Position numbers and translations under genes: made by a program. This document shows, one piece after another, positions 48,010-59,470 of a DNA stretch of 64,000 nucleotides. The notes below the pieces were generated by a model. That model worked only from the letters and a program-made list of their open reading frames with translations, did no database searches and was not told the origin of the DNA. Where the stretch lies: NCBI GenBank assembly GCA_963920635.1, contig OY987299.1, positions 123,567,373 through 123,631,372 of the forward strand. The letters are read 5' to 3'. This stretch comes from Pseudeuparius sepicola (taxonomy: Eukaryota; Arthropoda; Insecta; Coleoptera; Anthribidae). Position 1 is the stretch's first letter; each line of letters opens with the position of its first letter.

Positions 48010-49031
48010 AATATACTTCAGGATGTGATAGCTCGTTCCAAAATATGAAAAAAAGCTTATATTAACTAAAATGCACCATTTTAGAAATACAGGGTGTGGA
48101 AGTTGAAAAAAAAAATTCGTTTTTTTGCGAATATCTCCGGAACCGTTTATCGTACGGAACACAGCTTTTGTAAGCATTTTCTATTCATAATAAGCTATGT
48201 TCTTTGTCGAATTTTTTTTTAAGTCATACGTGGTGAAGGTTTTGAAGGGGTGGTGGGTGTTTTTCTCCCCAACTTCTACGCTACTGGAAAAAGTATGATT
48301 TTGAGATGCCCATTTGAACCGCCAATGTTTTCTACACAAAAAAGGTACTCCTGGTCTTGGGCTCTAAAGTCGGTCGTTTTCGATAAAATCAACTTTTATG
48401 TTGAAAAACATGGTCGATTTTTTGAAATAACATTTTTTTTAAATAATTATACAAAATTTATTTAAACGTTAGAACAAGTAACCAAAACAAGCGTTAACTT
48501 CATAATTGCAAAATTTAAAAAAAAATGAAAAAATTAACAAAAGTTGTCTTGTCAAAATTTTGTTTAATTATTAAAAAATGTTATTTCAAAAAATTGACCA
48601 TGTTTTTCAACATAATTGTTGATTTTTCTCGAAAACGACCGACTTTAGAGCCCAAGACCAAGAGTACCTTTTTTGTGTAGAAAACATTGGCGGTTCAAAT
48701 GGGCATCTCAAAATTGTACTTTTTCCAGTAGTGTAGAAGTTGGGGAGAGAAACACCCACCACCCCTTCAAAACCTTCACCACGTATGACTTAAAAAAAAA
48801 TTTTCCCAACAAAAACATAGCTTATTATGAGTAGAAAATGCCTACAAAAGCTTTGTTCCGTACGATAAACGGTTCCGGAGATATTCGCAAAAAACGATTT
48901 TTTTTAAACTTCCACACCCTGTATCTCTAAAATGGTGCATTTTAGAGGGTAAGTTAATAGAGGCTTTTTTTCATATTTTTGAACGAGCTATTACATCCTG
49001 AAGTCCTGAGCATATATTATGAAACACCCTG
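48010..49031. mobile_element. Palindromic mariner-like MITE, left end truncated
   Basis: The arms 48010-48470 and 48560-49015 are inverted copies over about 450 bases, including GCGAATATCTCCGGAACCGT and CGACCGACTTTAGAGC. The right end ACACCCTG is followed by TA at 49032-49033. The left outer end is missing. No coding sequence. Confidence 0.75.
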
Positions 49032-49150
49032 TATACTAACACCTGACGAATGTCAATAATTTACATTTTTTTATCAAGTGTGCTTGTATCAAGTATTATC
49101 AAGGGCAGCAAAGCGATGTAGGCATGAACAATTTTTTCAAATATTAGGTA

Positions 49151-50060
49151 GGGGAGAGTCGGGTAATATCGGACACATTTCGAAAAATTGAAATAATTTT
49201 TATCAAAAAAATTATATATTAACATATTTTTGCTTAAAATAAACTATACTCTTTGCAGAATAGAATACATAATAAAATTAACCAAAAAAACTTAAACAAA
49301 AACTCCACTCGTTAAAAACAAAAGTGGGCCTCTTTTTATAATTTTCTGAAAACGTCGGGTAGTATCGGACATGAATTAATTCTCTTTACAAATGTCTCAT
49401 TTATAATAAACCTGATGTTTTTCTGCCTCAGAACAATTTTTATGGGTCCAACCATGGCACTAGATGCATTGTATCCAATTTGCGACGAAGTCTTCACCAC
49501 AGATGATACACTCCGTTGCTTCTTGTTGCTGTTCAGAGCACGCATTATCTTTGCTATATTTTTTGTCCTTTACATTTTTATTTTTTCCAATGTAATCCTC
49601 TAGTTGGTAAATTTTTCTTTTTTCTTTTTTGTTCTTGGGCATTTTTATAATAATGTTTAGTTAAATTTTCAGTGTGTCCGATATCACCCGAAATATGTGT
49701 GTCCGATACTACCCGAACAGCACCGTTGGAAAAAAGTGGCCAACTTATTTTTTACGACTCTCCGATAATTTCCATAAAACCATTTTTATATTCCAAAATA
49801 ACCAACAAATGTTATATAATATGAACATTTTAAAAGAACTTACCGTTTATATAAAATATAGACTGGTAAATTTTATGTCCGGGAAATTTGTTTTGGGCAA
49901 AAAATAAAAAATAAAGCACACGACGTGTACCGTTCAAAGCTCGGCCTCATATTGAACATATGTGTCTAGGGCAATTCTAATAAAGCATTTTCTGACAAAT
50001 TCGGAACGCCACCTATCATCAGGGAAATTGAGAAGATGCTGTTGTCCGATACTACCCACA
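49151..50060. mobile_element. Pogo-like element with repeated GGGTARTATCGGACA motifs
   Basis: The left end GGGGAGAGTCGGGTAATATC follows TA at 49149-49150. The motif GGGTAATATCGGACA or GGGTAGTATCGGACA occurs near 49161 and 49355, and inverted near 49674, 49700 and 50043. A transposase C-terminal relic is inside. The right boundary is uncertain; the last motif copy is at 50043-50057. Confidence 0.6.
49397..49642 (-). pseudogene. Pogo/tigger-type transposase C-terminal zinc-finger relic
   Basis: The minus-strand frame from 49642 is lysine-rich, then reads ECIICGEDFVANWIQCI, an in-frame TAG, then CHGWTHKNCSEAEKHQVYYK and TGA at 49397-49399. The C..C, WIQC..CHGW.H..C arrangement is the PHD-like cysteine/histidine tail found at the C-terminus of many insect DDE_1 (pogo-type) transposases. 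The TAG falls between the two zinc-binding halves. The catalytic domain is absent. Confidence 0.6.
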
Positions 50061-50788
50061 CAACTCGTTGCGAGCAATGCATATTGTATGAGTTATTATT
50101 ACGCCAATTTTTTGACTTTGACCCGTAAAATATATTCTTAATATAAAGAATTGGGGTACTTTGCTAATTTCTGGTTTATGGTTTTCTATTTAAGAAGACA
50201 TATTGTAAGCACTGTATTTGTTTAACACTTCTTAGGAAACGCGCCTTCAGACTATTAATGAATTTGTAGATATAATAAGTGCCTCGTAATAATATAAACC
50301 TTGACAAAACTAACTCTGCTTCTACAACCATTTACGCCTTTATGGCCTCGCACAACCGAAAGCAGGTTCCTTTGGGCCTTGGGTACCTTCTTTACCCGAT
50401 AAATCTCATGGTTCCCTGGTCAGAAGTGGTATTTTCAGGGACTAACAAGGTACCGTTTTGGTCGTCGCACTGACCGCTGCTGAAGCAGGTACCACGTGGG
50501 ATTATGGTACCACGAAATGGGACTTTCGCAATTATAGGTATGTTAGTATAATAAATAGGTTTCTGAAAGAATATATATGAAGGCATGTGCTGCCATCTGA
50601 AAGCAAGTTCAAAGATAAAGATTTCCAAATAGCTTCATGACTTACGAAAAGCTTACTTTTATAATGTCATTTGTCATTCTATTCTCGATTAAAACGATTA
50701 TTTCCCTCATACTGCTTGCATCCAATAAGGCAGCTCCTTCCCAAAGCTCCTTCCATAAAAATCCAACCAATGATATGCCTCTGCTAGC

Positions 50789-50838
50789 GATAATTTGCAC
50801 TAGTGCAATTACCGGTAATTGCACTTGTGCAAATTATC
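50789..50838. repeat. 50-base near-perfect palindrome
   Basis: GATAATTTGCACTAGTGCAA and its mirrored half meet at ACCGGT (50811-50816). Only one base pair is mismatched across the 25-base arms, and there is no spacer. Confidence 0.85.
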
Positions 50839-51245
50839 ACATCGTTGCTTAGCAACCGCGAATCTGTTGGATACAAACACGTACCTACTTCTTAAAGTTT
50901 GTGTGTTTCACACTGTTCTAAATTATGCAGCTTATAAATTATGTTGCGGTATTGTTAAGCATTATATCAATTAATATATATAACTTTTACATTGCTAAAT
51001 TCTTGTTATTTAGACCTCCGCCTCCGTTTAAATTTATGACACATTCAGAAAATAAACCAACGCCTACAGGGTGTAGGTATAATCGCATTTGCCTTGGATA
51101 CCCAAGCGTCATGTTTGTTTACTCGAACGCTACAGTCGAAGCTGTCAATAAACTCGTTCAAAATGAGTCGTTTTGGAAATGTAAACATAGAAAAATCAAT
51201 ACAGAAATTATTAAATCGTATTCGTGAAATAATCTCGACAAATAC

Positions 51246-51426
51246 CACTCGTGCCGGAAATTTTTCTAGATAATTTTATTCTCAAGCCCTACTTTGCCCA
51301 TTAGCAAAACCACTCGTACAAATTAGGCTTTTATTTTCAGAGATAAAAGCCCAATTTATACTCGTGATCTTTCTAGGCAAAATAGCGCTTTCGAAAAAAT
51401 TATCGATAAAATTTCTGGCACTAGTG
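51246..51426. mobile_element. Short foldback MITE
   Basis: CACTCGTGCCGGAAATTTTT is mirrored at the right end with small differences (CACTAGTGCCAGAAATTTTA on the complement). The arms of about 85 bases meet near GGCTTTTATTTTCAGAGATA around 51330-51350. Confidence 0.65.
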
Positions 51427-52888
51427 ATATTACGATAATTATTATGTGTAGGGCAGTAAATAAGGAGAAATTTGGGGGTTTAAATCCTGTCCATCAAGGG
51501 AAAAGGGGAAAATACATCGCGACGAAGCTTCGAAGCATTTGATGACGTGGCATAAGTTTTCCTGGAGTAACTTACGATGTTGCCTTTAGCTTTCATAATT
51601 ATTCTTACGTAGCTCCGCACAGAAAATATACAGTTAACCTGTCTAAACCGGCTCACACCCGCAAAAAACACGCATTAAATAACACTATTTAATTTATGCC
51701 ATCGTTTTATTTACAAAGCAGGCTATTAGCCAAAGAATACGTAACCCATAACTGTTAATTTTTTTTTAGCTGGAACTCGTATTGAGAACGTAATGGGTCC
51801 GAGAGGTACCCAGCTCGATTTAGGTGGTATTATGGCGGACATCGTGGGAAGGTGGCCAAAATAATCGAACAATAAATATGGCAAAGTTAAAGGCAAGAAC
51901 TCAGATATGAACCTATCTAAAGGGTGTGGTCTGGCAACAGCGCAACCATTGACATTTGCTTACATTTTTTAAATCAAGTGTGCTGTACCCAAATAGACAC
52001 TAATCGCACCTAAGATGGTTTTAGGAACTTTGTTGTGAAACTCTCTTGTAGTTTTTGAGAAGAATGGGAGAATGGGGAAGAGATGCATAGGTGTCTGCTT
52101 ATGGAGTTCAATATGTTTGGCGGCAAATGTGAATAAAGCTAGGTAGCTTCAGTTTACTTCGATGTTGCGACGAGATTATCATGGTGCTTATATACATACA
52201 GGTAAAGTGAGGTGAGCGAAGAATGTAACCGAGTTCGGCTGTTCAATATCTACCATTGCTGCGTATGATACATGGTACCTACGTACAATTATCAGTTTTA
52301 TACTCTTCTTGGCAGCCATCGGGTATAAAAAGACCAATGAGATCATACCTTTCAAAATTTACTTTACGGGCAGTTGGTACCGACCTACCTATGCTAAGAG
52401 ACAACCAGAAAGGCAAATAAATAAGTGGTACCAGAGGGTTCCCAGCAGGAAGCTTATTAACGGCGATACCTGCTTGGGGGTTCTGCTCGTCTAGGAGGCG
52501 ATTGTTTATTTGCTTTGTCCGTTGCGAGATACACATCGCAGCGTCCGGTACACAGTTTATTGATTCGTTATGGAACCTATATAAAAATATATGTGTTCTT
52601 GTTGTTTAAATAAGTACATTGTAAGGAAATTGATTAATTGACTATTTTGATATTCTAACGTAACTCTGATTTTGAAGGGGGCAAGACATGAGAGTACCTA
52701 TATAGTGGCTTCATTTAATTTCTTATTTTCTTGTAGTGTTCGTGTTTTGCTAGATAGTTGTTGTGCATGCCTGGAAATTCATCGTGCTTTGATAAAAATT
52801 GCACCAATACTTTTAAGTGCAAAGCTACAAAATAAGTTTTTATACGATTTTGAGAAACCTTCAGGGCGCCTTAAGAACATAATTTATT

Positions 52889-53279
52889 TTTTTACTACCA
52901 ACCTGAGAAATCACCATTATTTACCTCATTCCTCTAATGAGAAGTAATATTTCTCTACCTAGGTAAATAATGATAATAAAAAAAATACCTAGGTAAATAA
53001 TGAAACATTTTCTATGTGACATTTAAAAATTAGTGTCATTTTATCAGCTTGACAACTGAACTCCCAGGCTACTTGATATTTTGAAGTATTTGAAAAAAGC
53101 GAGAAATTACTAAAATATGGCAATATTTCAAGGAAAGTAGTAAACAAAATTCTATATACACCTCGGTTGAGAAGGCCATTATTTACCTCGTATATTATAT
53201 ACTTCGGCGCCACGCGCCTCAGGATATAAAAATGCTCGGTAAATAATGGCTCACTTCTCAACCTAGGTGTATAATATAC
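52889..53279 (+). repeat. Composite foldback repeat (copy 2 of 3)
   Basis: Same two modules as 28590-28856, with an additional 100-120 bases between them containing ACCTAGGTAAATAATGA twice. The terminal foldback spans about 53150-53279 and ends GTGTATAATATAC. Confidence 0.75.
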
Positions 53280-53284
53280 TATTT

Positions 53285-53607
53285 TTACTACTAACCTGAG
53301 AAATCACCATTATTTACCTCATTCCTCTAATGAGAAGTAATATTTCTCTACCTAGGTAAATAATGATAATAAAAAAATACCTAGGTAAATAATGAAACAT
53401 TTTCAACTGAACTCCCAGGCTAAATCTATTCAAATATGTAAAATATGGCAATAATTCAATGTTAGTAGTAAAAAAATTCTATATACACTTCGGTTGAGAA
53501 GGCCATTATTTAGCTCGCATATTATATCCTTCGGCGCTACGCGCCTCAGGATATAAAAATGCTCGGTACATAATGGCTCACTTCTCAACCTAAGTGTATA
53601 ATATACT
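53285..53607 (+). repeat. Composite foldback repeat (copy 3 of 3), tandem to copy 2
   Basis: It starts six bases after copy 2 and repeats both modules in the same order and orientation, including the ACCTAGGTAAATAATGA pair. The terminal foldback is about 53478-53607. Confidence 0.75.
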
Positions 53608-54579
53608 ATTTATTTACTAATAAGCATACTATTTGCTGAGAGTAGTTACTATGGATAAGAAGTTTTTTTGCTACTAAATGGAGACGCCAGTGGATCTACA
53701 TAGCTTTAGCTGTCGCGTGACTTTTCATAAATAGGTTAAATAAAAGAGAACTGTGAAAGTGGCGAGGTGTTCAATTTTCCGTTCATATATTTCTTTTTCT
53801 TACAAATCACAATACCATAGATGAAACACTCGAGTTTTAGCGATCTTTCGAACTCCACAAGATGAAATTTCAAATCAATTTTGTTTGGCTTACAATAATC
53901 ATTTCACCTATCTAAGAGACAACTGTATATCGTATGTCACAAAATAAATATAATAATTATAATTTTTTCCATTTCTCACTTTCTTTACAAGGAAATGCAG
54001 TGCTATCATTGAGTAAAGGAATAATTCTATTCATTATTCCAATGGTGCACCAAATGGAAAATATTTTCATTATTACATTTTAAAATTTTTTTCATTAATC
54101 GATTGTTTGATTAATTGATTATAATCGATTATTTTAGATAATCAATAGTCGATTATAAAATTTGATACTCCTCCAGCCCTATACACTCGTAACCTCAGAG
54201 ACCTCGACTATTAAATTTTACATTTAAAATTAAAAATTACTGCTTGCTCCCTTATAAACAATAAAAGTAAATTTCAATCCAAAATTAATGAAAAAATAAG
54301 ATTTTTTAAAATCTAATAATAAATTTTTTCCCATCTGGTGCAAGATTTACGAATAGCACTGCATGTTCGAATTTCTGATGCTCTATGCAGGTTCCACTTA
54401 TTATTCTGCGCATTATTGTGAATTTTCTGAATTCCAAATACCACATATTTTTACATTTCGAATCTAGGGAATCCACGATTTCCAACAAGCTACGATAAGA
54501 TGCATTCAAATCGCAAAAAATGCACATATCCCTTTATTGTCCTGCATATATGTGTGTTCTGGGAAAAGCTATAGGTATA
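53608..54579. other. AT-rich sequence, no gene
   Basis: Includes ATTGATTATAATCGATTAT-type alternating repeats near 54095-54160. Nothing else is recognised. Confidence 0.4.
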
Positions 54580-55948
54580 CAGGGTGTCCCGCAATGTATG
54601 GTAAACAATTTAACACCTGGTATAAAAATTGATTTTATGAAGAAAACTCCCCATAACATTTGTCCACAAACGTTTAGTTTTCGAGATACAGGGCGTTCAA
54701 TTTTACTAACAATTTTTAATTTTTTTTGTATCTCTCAAGATAATTGAGACTTCGTAACCAAATTTGGTATGATGTATGCCCATATGCGTTGCCTCATTTA
54801 CACCGAATCTGAGGCGCGCAAAGCATTCAGTGGCGTAGATAGGGATATTGGTCATCATTAATTCGGTCCGAAAAGTGTTAACACCCTGTATAAAGTCATT
54901 TTTTAAAACGGATTTTTATTTAAAATTTATTTTGTAACAAGTAAGATCTATTGTTATTTCTTCGTATCTAGCACGGTAACAGAGTAAATTTGATTTGTTA
55001 ACTTGACACTAACCATAAAAAATTTCAAGAATTTTTTTCGTGAGAATTTTGCGTGGACCTATGAATTCTACCATTCAAAACATAAAAAGGAAATACATAA
55101 GCTAAGAATACATTTAAAAAAATGTAAGTATCGTTTCTGAATGGGTCGGTGTTAAAAATATTTTCCGATTTGACCATTCTCGACTACTTTGTATGGGGCT
55201 ATCTAAAAGAAATGGTTTACGCCAACTCCAGTTGAAAGAAGATACTAATTAATAGAAAGAATTTATAATGCCGCTGAAACGATAACACCATTTCATTTAC
55301 GAAACGGTCAAAGATCCTTGGTAAGGAGATGCCAGTTATGTTTAGAAAACAATGGTTCCCACTTTGAGCAAATTCTACAATAATTTGTTTTACTGGGTAC
55401 CTACTTTAATTTTGATTAAGTATTATCACTTTAATTTTCAAAAGTTTTATGTAAGTTTTGAATGGTAGAATTCATAGGTGCACGCGAAATTCTCACGAAA
55501 AAAATTCTTGAATTCTTCTATGTTTAATGTCATAAAGTTAACAAATCAAATTTACTATGTTACCGTGCTAGATACGAAGAAATAACAAGAGACCTTACAT
55601 GTTACAAAATAATTTTTACGTAAAAATCCGTTTTAAAAAATGACCTTATACTTGGTGTTAACACTTTTCGGACCGAATTAATGATGACCAATACCCCTAT
55701 CTACGCCACTGAATGCTTTGCGCGCCTCAGATTCGGTGTAAATGAGGCAACGCATATGGGCATACATCATACCAAATTTGGTCACGATGTCTCAATTATC
55801 TTGAGAGATACAAAACAAATTAAAAATTGTTAGTAAAATTGAATCGAAAACTAAACGTTTGTGGACAAATGTTATGGGGAGTTTTCTTCATAAAATCAAT
55901 TTTTATACCAGGTGTTAAATTGTTTATCATACATTGCGGGACACCCTG
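54580..55948. mobile_element. Mariner-type element with about 500-base inverted repeats
   Basis: CAGGGTGTCCCGCAATGTAT is mirrored at the right end, flanked by TA at 54578-54579 and 55949-55950. The arms pair almost fully over 54580-55100 and 55440-55948. The centre holds only the C-terminal part of a transposase on the plus strand. It is non-autonomous. Confidence 0.9.
55170..55383 (+). pseudogene. Mariner-type transposase C-terminal fragment
   Basis: It begins LTILDYFVWGYLKEMVYANS in one frame, the usual L.PLD.FLWG.LK..VY motif region with the catalytic Asp. After a shift it continues as RIYNAAETITPFHLRNGQRS and RCQLCLENNGSHFEQILQ before TAA at 55381-55383. The rest of the protein is deleted. 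It lies between the inverted arms of 54580-55948. Confidence 0.82.
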
Positions 55949-57420
55949 TATATCACAGACTCTGTGTTATATATCTATACTGTGCATTCCTTAAGTGCAG
56001 GTATACTGCACTTTACATGGTCATCAAGGCATAAGTCCTTCTCACAGGAACATTAATATTAACTAGGTATTGCAAATGACGGTAGCGGCCATACAGCTCT
56101 TAGATATAACAGTATGTTATTATTAATAACATTATTATTATTACAAAATAAGAAATGTGGGGAAATATATACTATGGAATCTTTCTTGGGCGACCCTGTA
56201 CAAACCCAGCTATTCAAATAAAAATCTGCATGCGTGCACTATCTAGCGAATCGCGAATTGTTGGGCCATTGTGCGATTTAATAATATATTTTTGCAATCA
56301 GGCATCTGAAGCAGTTTATAAAGTGCGTCAATAATATCGTATAATTTTCAACGGGCCGTACTGGCATCAATATCACCGCTTGAATCAAGATTTCGTTCCT
56401 TATTTATCGACGGGATATTGGAAGATTTTTAAAAAATTTGCTGCCCAGCTGGGAACGAAACAGATTTGATTCTGTGTTATAATGAATCGAAGATATAATG
56501 AATCCAGTATAGTAAGTAGTTGAAGCAAGAATGAGCATAGTGAATAATATAATAAGAAGAGTTTTAATAGTTAACGAGAATGTTAGGTAGGATCTACAAG
56601 GCATTTCTTAATTAAGTCGGTTCAAAAATGATATATAAAAAAATATTTTCATATATCGGTATCTCAGTAGTCAGTAGGTACATTTTGCTTTTTCTGCAAT
56701 TCTTTCAGTCGGTAAATTATGTGAGCTATCCGTGTGAAAATCCTCAAGATCCCCAGAATTGCAATTTCATCATTGCAGTCGATTTAATAAAATCTCCATT
56801 ATTACCACAATGAGCTGCCTATAAGCATGAAGTTATCCACAAAAAGAGAATGAGGCACTTGGAGAGTAAAAATTCCGTCTTGACTAGAGCGACTGAATTT
56901 TTTCTAAACCTTTATTGGAAGACCAGATATAGATATATTCCCTCATATTGCAACTCTAGGTACAGGGCCTAACTTTTTCGACCAATTTAACGTTTATACA
57001 GTGTGTATCACTTTAACTCTAGACAATTCATTATTTTTTAACGTGTTGAGCTATTCGCATTTTTCTTAAAGAAGATCCCCCCAAAATGACGAAAGTATAT
57101 TAGGCATTTATTTAAGGAAAAATGAATACCTAATAGTGCAGTTTGTTTTGCCATACCCCAAAGTCCCAAATATCGATTTTAATACCACAGTTTATACTGG
57201 GTGTCCACAGGTTATACGCAAATATGGCAAAAATCAATTCCCATTTTCTCCCTGTATGGACAATAGGGAATAATTCAAAAATTTGGTTTGTTGATGGATT
57301 AAGATTCACCTAAAGTATGAATTCTCATAATCTTGTTGCTATATCTTATACACAGAGAGTTCAGAATAAAATTTAATTTCTAATGTTAGTCTAAACAGTT
57401 TTTTTTTGTTGTAGTTGATA
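55949..57420. other. Sequence without recognised gene
   Basis: AT-rich with isolated GGGTGTCCAC-type termini (near 57198) but no paired structure or coding similarity. Confidence 0.4.
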
Positions 57421-57990
57421 TACAGGGTGTCCCAGAATATGTGGGCAATCTCCCGGATTTATACAGGGGACGTTAAAATAATGTGACAAGTTCCTATAAA
57501 AAATTTCCCCAGAGGGCCCATCTACGGAGAGACTAGCTATAGCACAATAATGTCAATTTTTTTACACCCTTTACGATAAAGGCAAAAAAATAAAATTTTT
57601 AGATACTTTGAACCATAAACTAAAAAAGGCGCTATTGGTTGATATCGATAAAATGAACTGTTTATGAGAAAAAACTTTTTTGTTTAAAACGATTTTTATT
57701 ACCTAATTTTGCATGTCGGTTCAACATAAGCTTCTTCTAATGTTATGGCATTCCCTAGATCTACGAATTGAAGATTCTTAAATCGGTACATGTCAAAAAA
57801 CAACCATAGCGACTAAAAACAAATGTAAATAAAAGTGGTATTTTTTAAATAGGCATACAGAAAGAATGTAAATTTCATCGGTTTAGGTCTCTTTATCTTT
57901 ATCTTTATGTAATAAAAAAATAGTTTTTTCTCGAAAACAGTTCATTTTATCGATATCATCCAAGAGTGTCAGTAAACAATGACATTATTG
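57421..57990. mobile_element. Partial mariner-like foldback
   Basis: The left end CAGGGTGTCCCAGAATATGT follows TA. Internal arms near 57600-57680 and 57910-57970 (TTGATATCGATAAAATGAAC and complement) are inverted. The right terminus is missing and the sequence joins Penelope-like sequence at about 57995. Confidence 0.5.
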
Positions 57991-57994
57991 TTCC

Positions 57995-58170
57995 ATTGAA
58001 TTTTTAATTGGGTGTTTCGCCACCAAACTGTTGAGCAAGTTTTTTAGTATTGCCAACAAAATAAAAACGCTAATAGAATTAGAGAAATAAATCTGATGGA
58101 CCGACCAGTAAGTTTAATTTTCCTTTTTATTCCTGTACTATCAGATAAGCTAAAACGCATAGGCTTTTGA
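57995..58170 (+). pseudogene. Penelope-like retroelement fragment (copy 2)
   Basis: 58030-58170 encodes, with one shift, CQQNKNANRIREINLMDRPV and LSDKLKRIG, matching residues about 43-80 of the GIY-YIG-side frame of the element at 15500-16983. The preceding 35 bases (from CCATTGAATTTTTAATTGGG) match the terminal region near 15511-15548, so terminal and internal sequence are directly joined here. Confidence 0.7.
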
Positions 58171-58171
58171 A

Positions 58172-58575
58172 ATTCTTGCACACCTATCCAGTTTTTCATT
58201 GTGAACAAGTTTTCTTAATAACATTTTAATGTGAAAGCTACCCAAGGTGCACTTTTCTGAAGACAAGTGGGAAAAAATACCAAAAAATCAAAGTAGGCCT
58301 AGACTTTTGAAATTTCGCAAACCTGCTCAGTTCTTCATTCTGAACAAGTTTCCTTAATAACATTTTGTCGTAAAACCTACAGAAAGGGCACTTTACTGAT
58401 GTGGAAAATTAGTTTTTTCAAAATTCCCAAGGCATACGTGATTTTTCGAAAGTAAAATTATGTCACAAATTAGTTTAAAACCAAGCAGGGCTGATCCCCA
58501 GAAGCTCAAATTTCAACTCGGAAATTTTTTGTCATTTACACCCTACGTGAACTCTATCCATGGACACACTGTGTA
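58172..58575 (+). repeat. Dispersed repeat (longer copy of 7852-8031)
   Basis: 58172-58335 matches 7852-8010. A second, diverged partial unit starts near 58325 (CTCAGTTCTTCATTCTGAAC). The tail GTGAACTCTATCCATGGACACACT matches the flank of the MITE at 8034, showing the site before that insertion. Confidence 0.65.
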
Positions 58576-59470
58576 TTGGTTTTACAATAACTCTATGCAT
58601 GTTCAACATCAATGGTTGTAAAACTACAGGGATCAATTATTTTAAATTAAAAAGCGAAAGTAGATACCACACGGCGGTCCGCGGCGTTGATGAAGAAAAA
58701 TGGCAGTCTTCAATTTCAAGGTGAAATCTTCGCTCCGTAACCCAACAAAGAAAAATTACCCGGGTAATTACTTTCTTACAATGCAACAAGCCACCTGGGG
58801 ATATTAGAAACATCTCGAAATTTTTATTGGCCAGAAACACTCAACATGTTATTCTACTTTCTACGCGTAAGACGAAATGCGCCATCCATGCCTCTATGTA
58901 ATTTGCGGCAATTTTGTACAAACTAGAATTGAGGCAGGTATGCCGGAATTGCAGATTTATCATCATTCAGTATTTTTACAACTGATTTGACATATAAACC
59001 TACATTTTGAATTATTTTAGTCAAGCATCATATTTCCTTTTACGTCCAGAAAACTTGTTATTTACAGAACTTTTTAAAATTCCACTTTGCCATCAGTTTG
59101 TGCTTATACAAGGGTAAAGAATGAACTGTCAAATTTAAAATTTATCAAAAACATCAAAAACGCTACTTATTTCCCGAAATATCCGAAAATGATTCAATAA
59201 CTGAAATTCTTCAAGCACGTATAAGGTTTTCATGAACTTTTTTGTAAAATTTTTTTAAATTGTTTTCTCCAATTTTTTTTACCGTTTCTGCCTACATAAT
59301 ATAGCCCTTTATTTTATAGAAACTCATAGTTTAAACACTTATTTTTTGAAATCTGCATTATTAAAGTGTCCCAGAGTCGTCATTAAAAGCTCAGAAATCG
59401 GCATTGAAATAGAAATGATAAATTTTTCATCACATGGCGAGATGAACATCAAGTAATAGTTTCTATGTAG
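58576..59470. other. Sequence with an unassigned open frame, no supported gene
   Basis: A plus-strand frame at about 58737-58911 reads NLRSVTQQRKITRVITFLQC and onward for 58 codons. It looks faintly protein-like but resembles nothing I recognise. The left target-site copy of the hAT element ends at 59470. Confidence 0.35.

Larger units (their letters stand above)
50061..52888. other. Sequence with GGTACC-rich patches, a palindrome and a small MITE
   Basis: GGTACC sites cluster at 50379-50510 (four), 51805, and 52272-52432 (three). The palindrome 50789-50838 and the MITE 51246-51426 lie here. No gene can be supported. Confidence 0.4.

Noticed and set aside
58737..58911. Plus-strand frame of 58 codons (NLRSVTQQRK...)
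   Set aside because: Looks faintly protein-like but no family is recognised, it has no start codon of its own and neighbouring frames are equally open.
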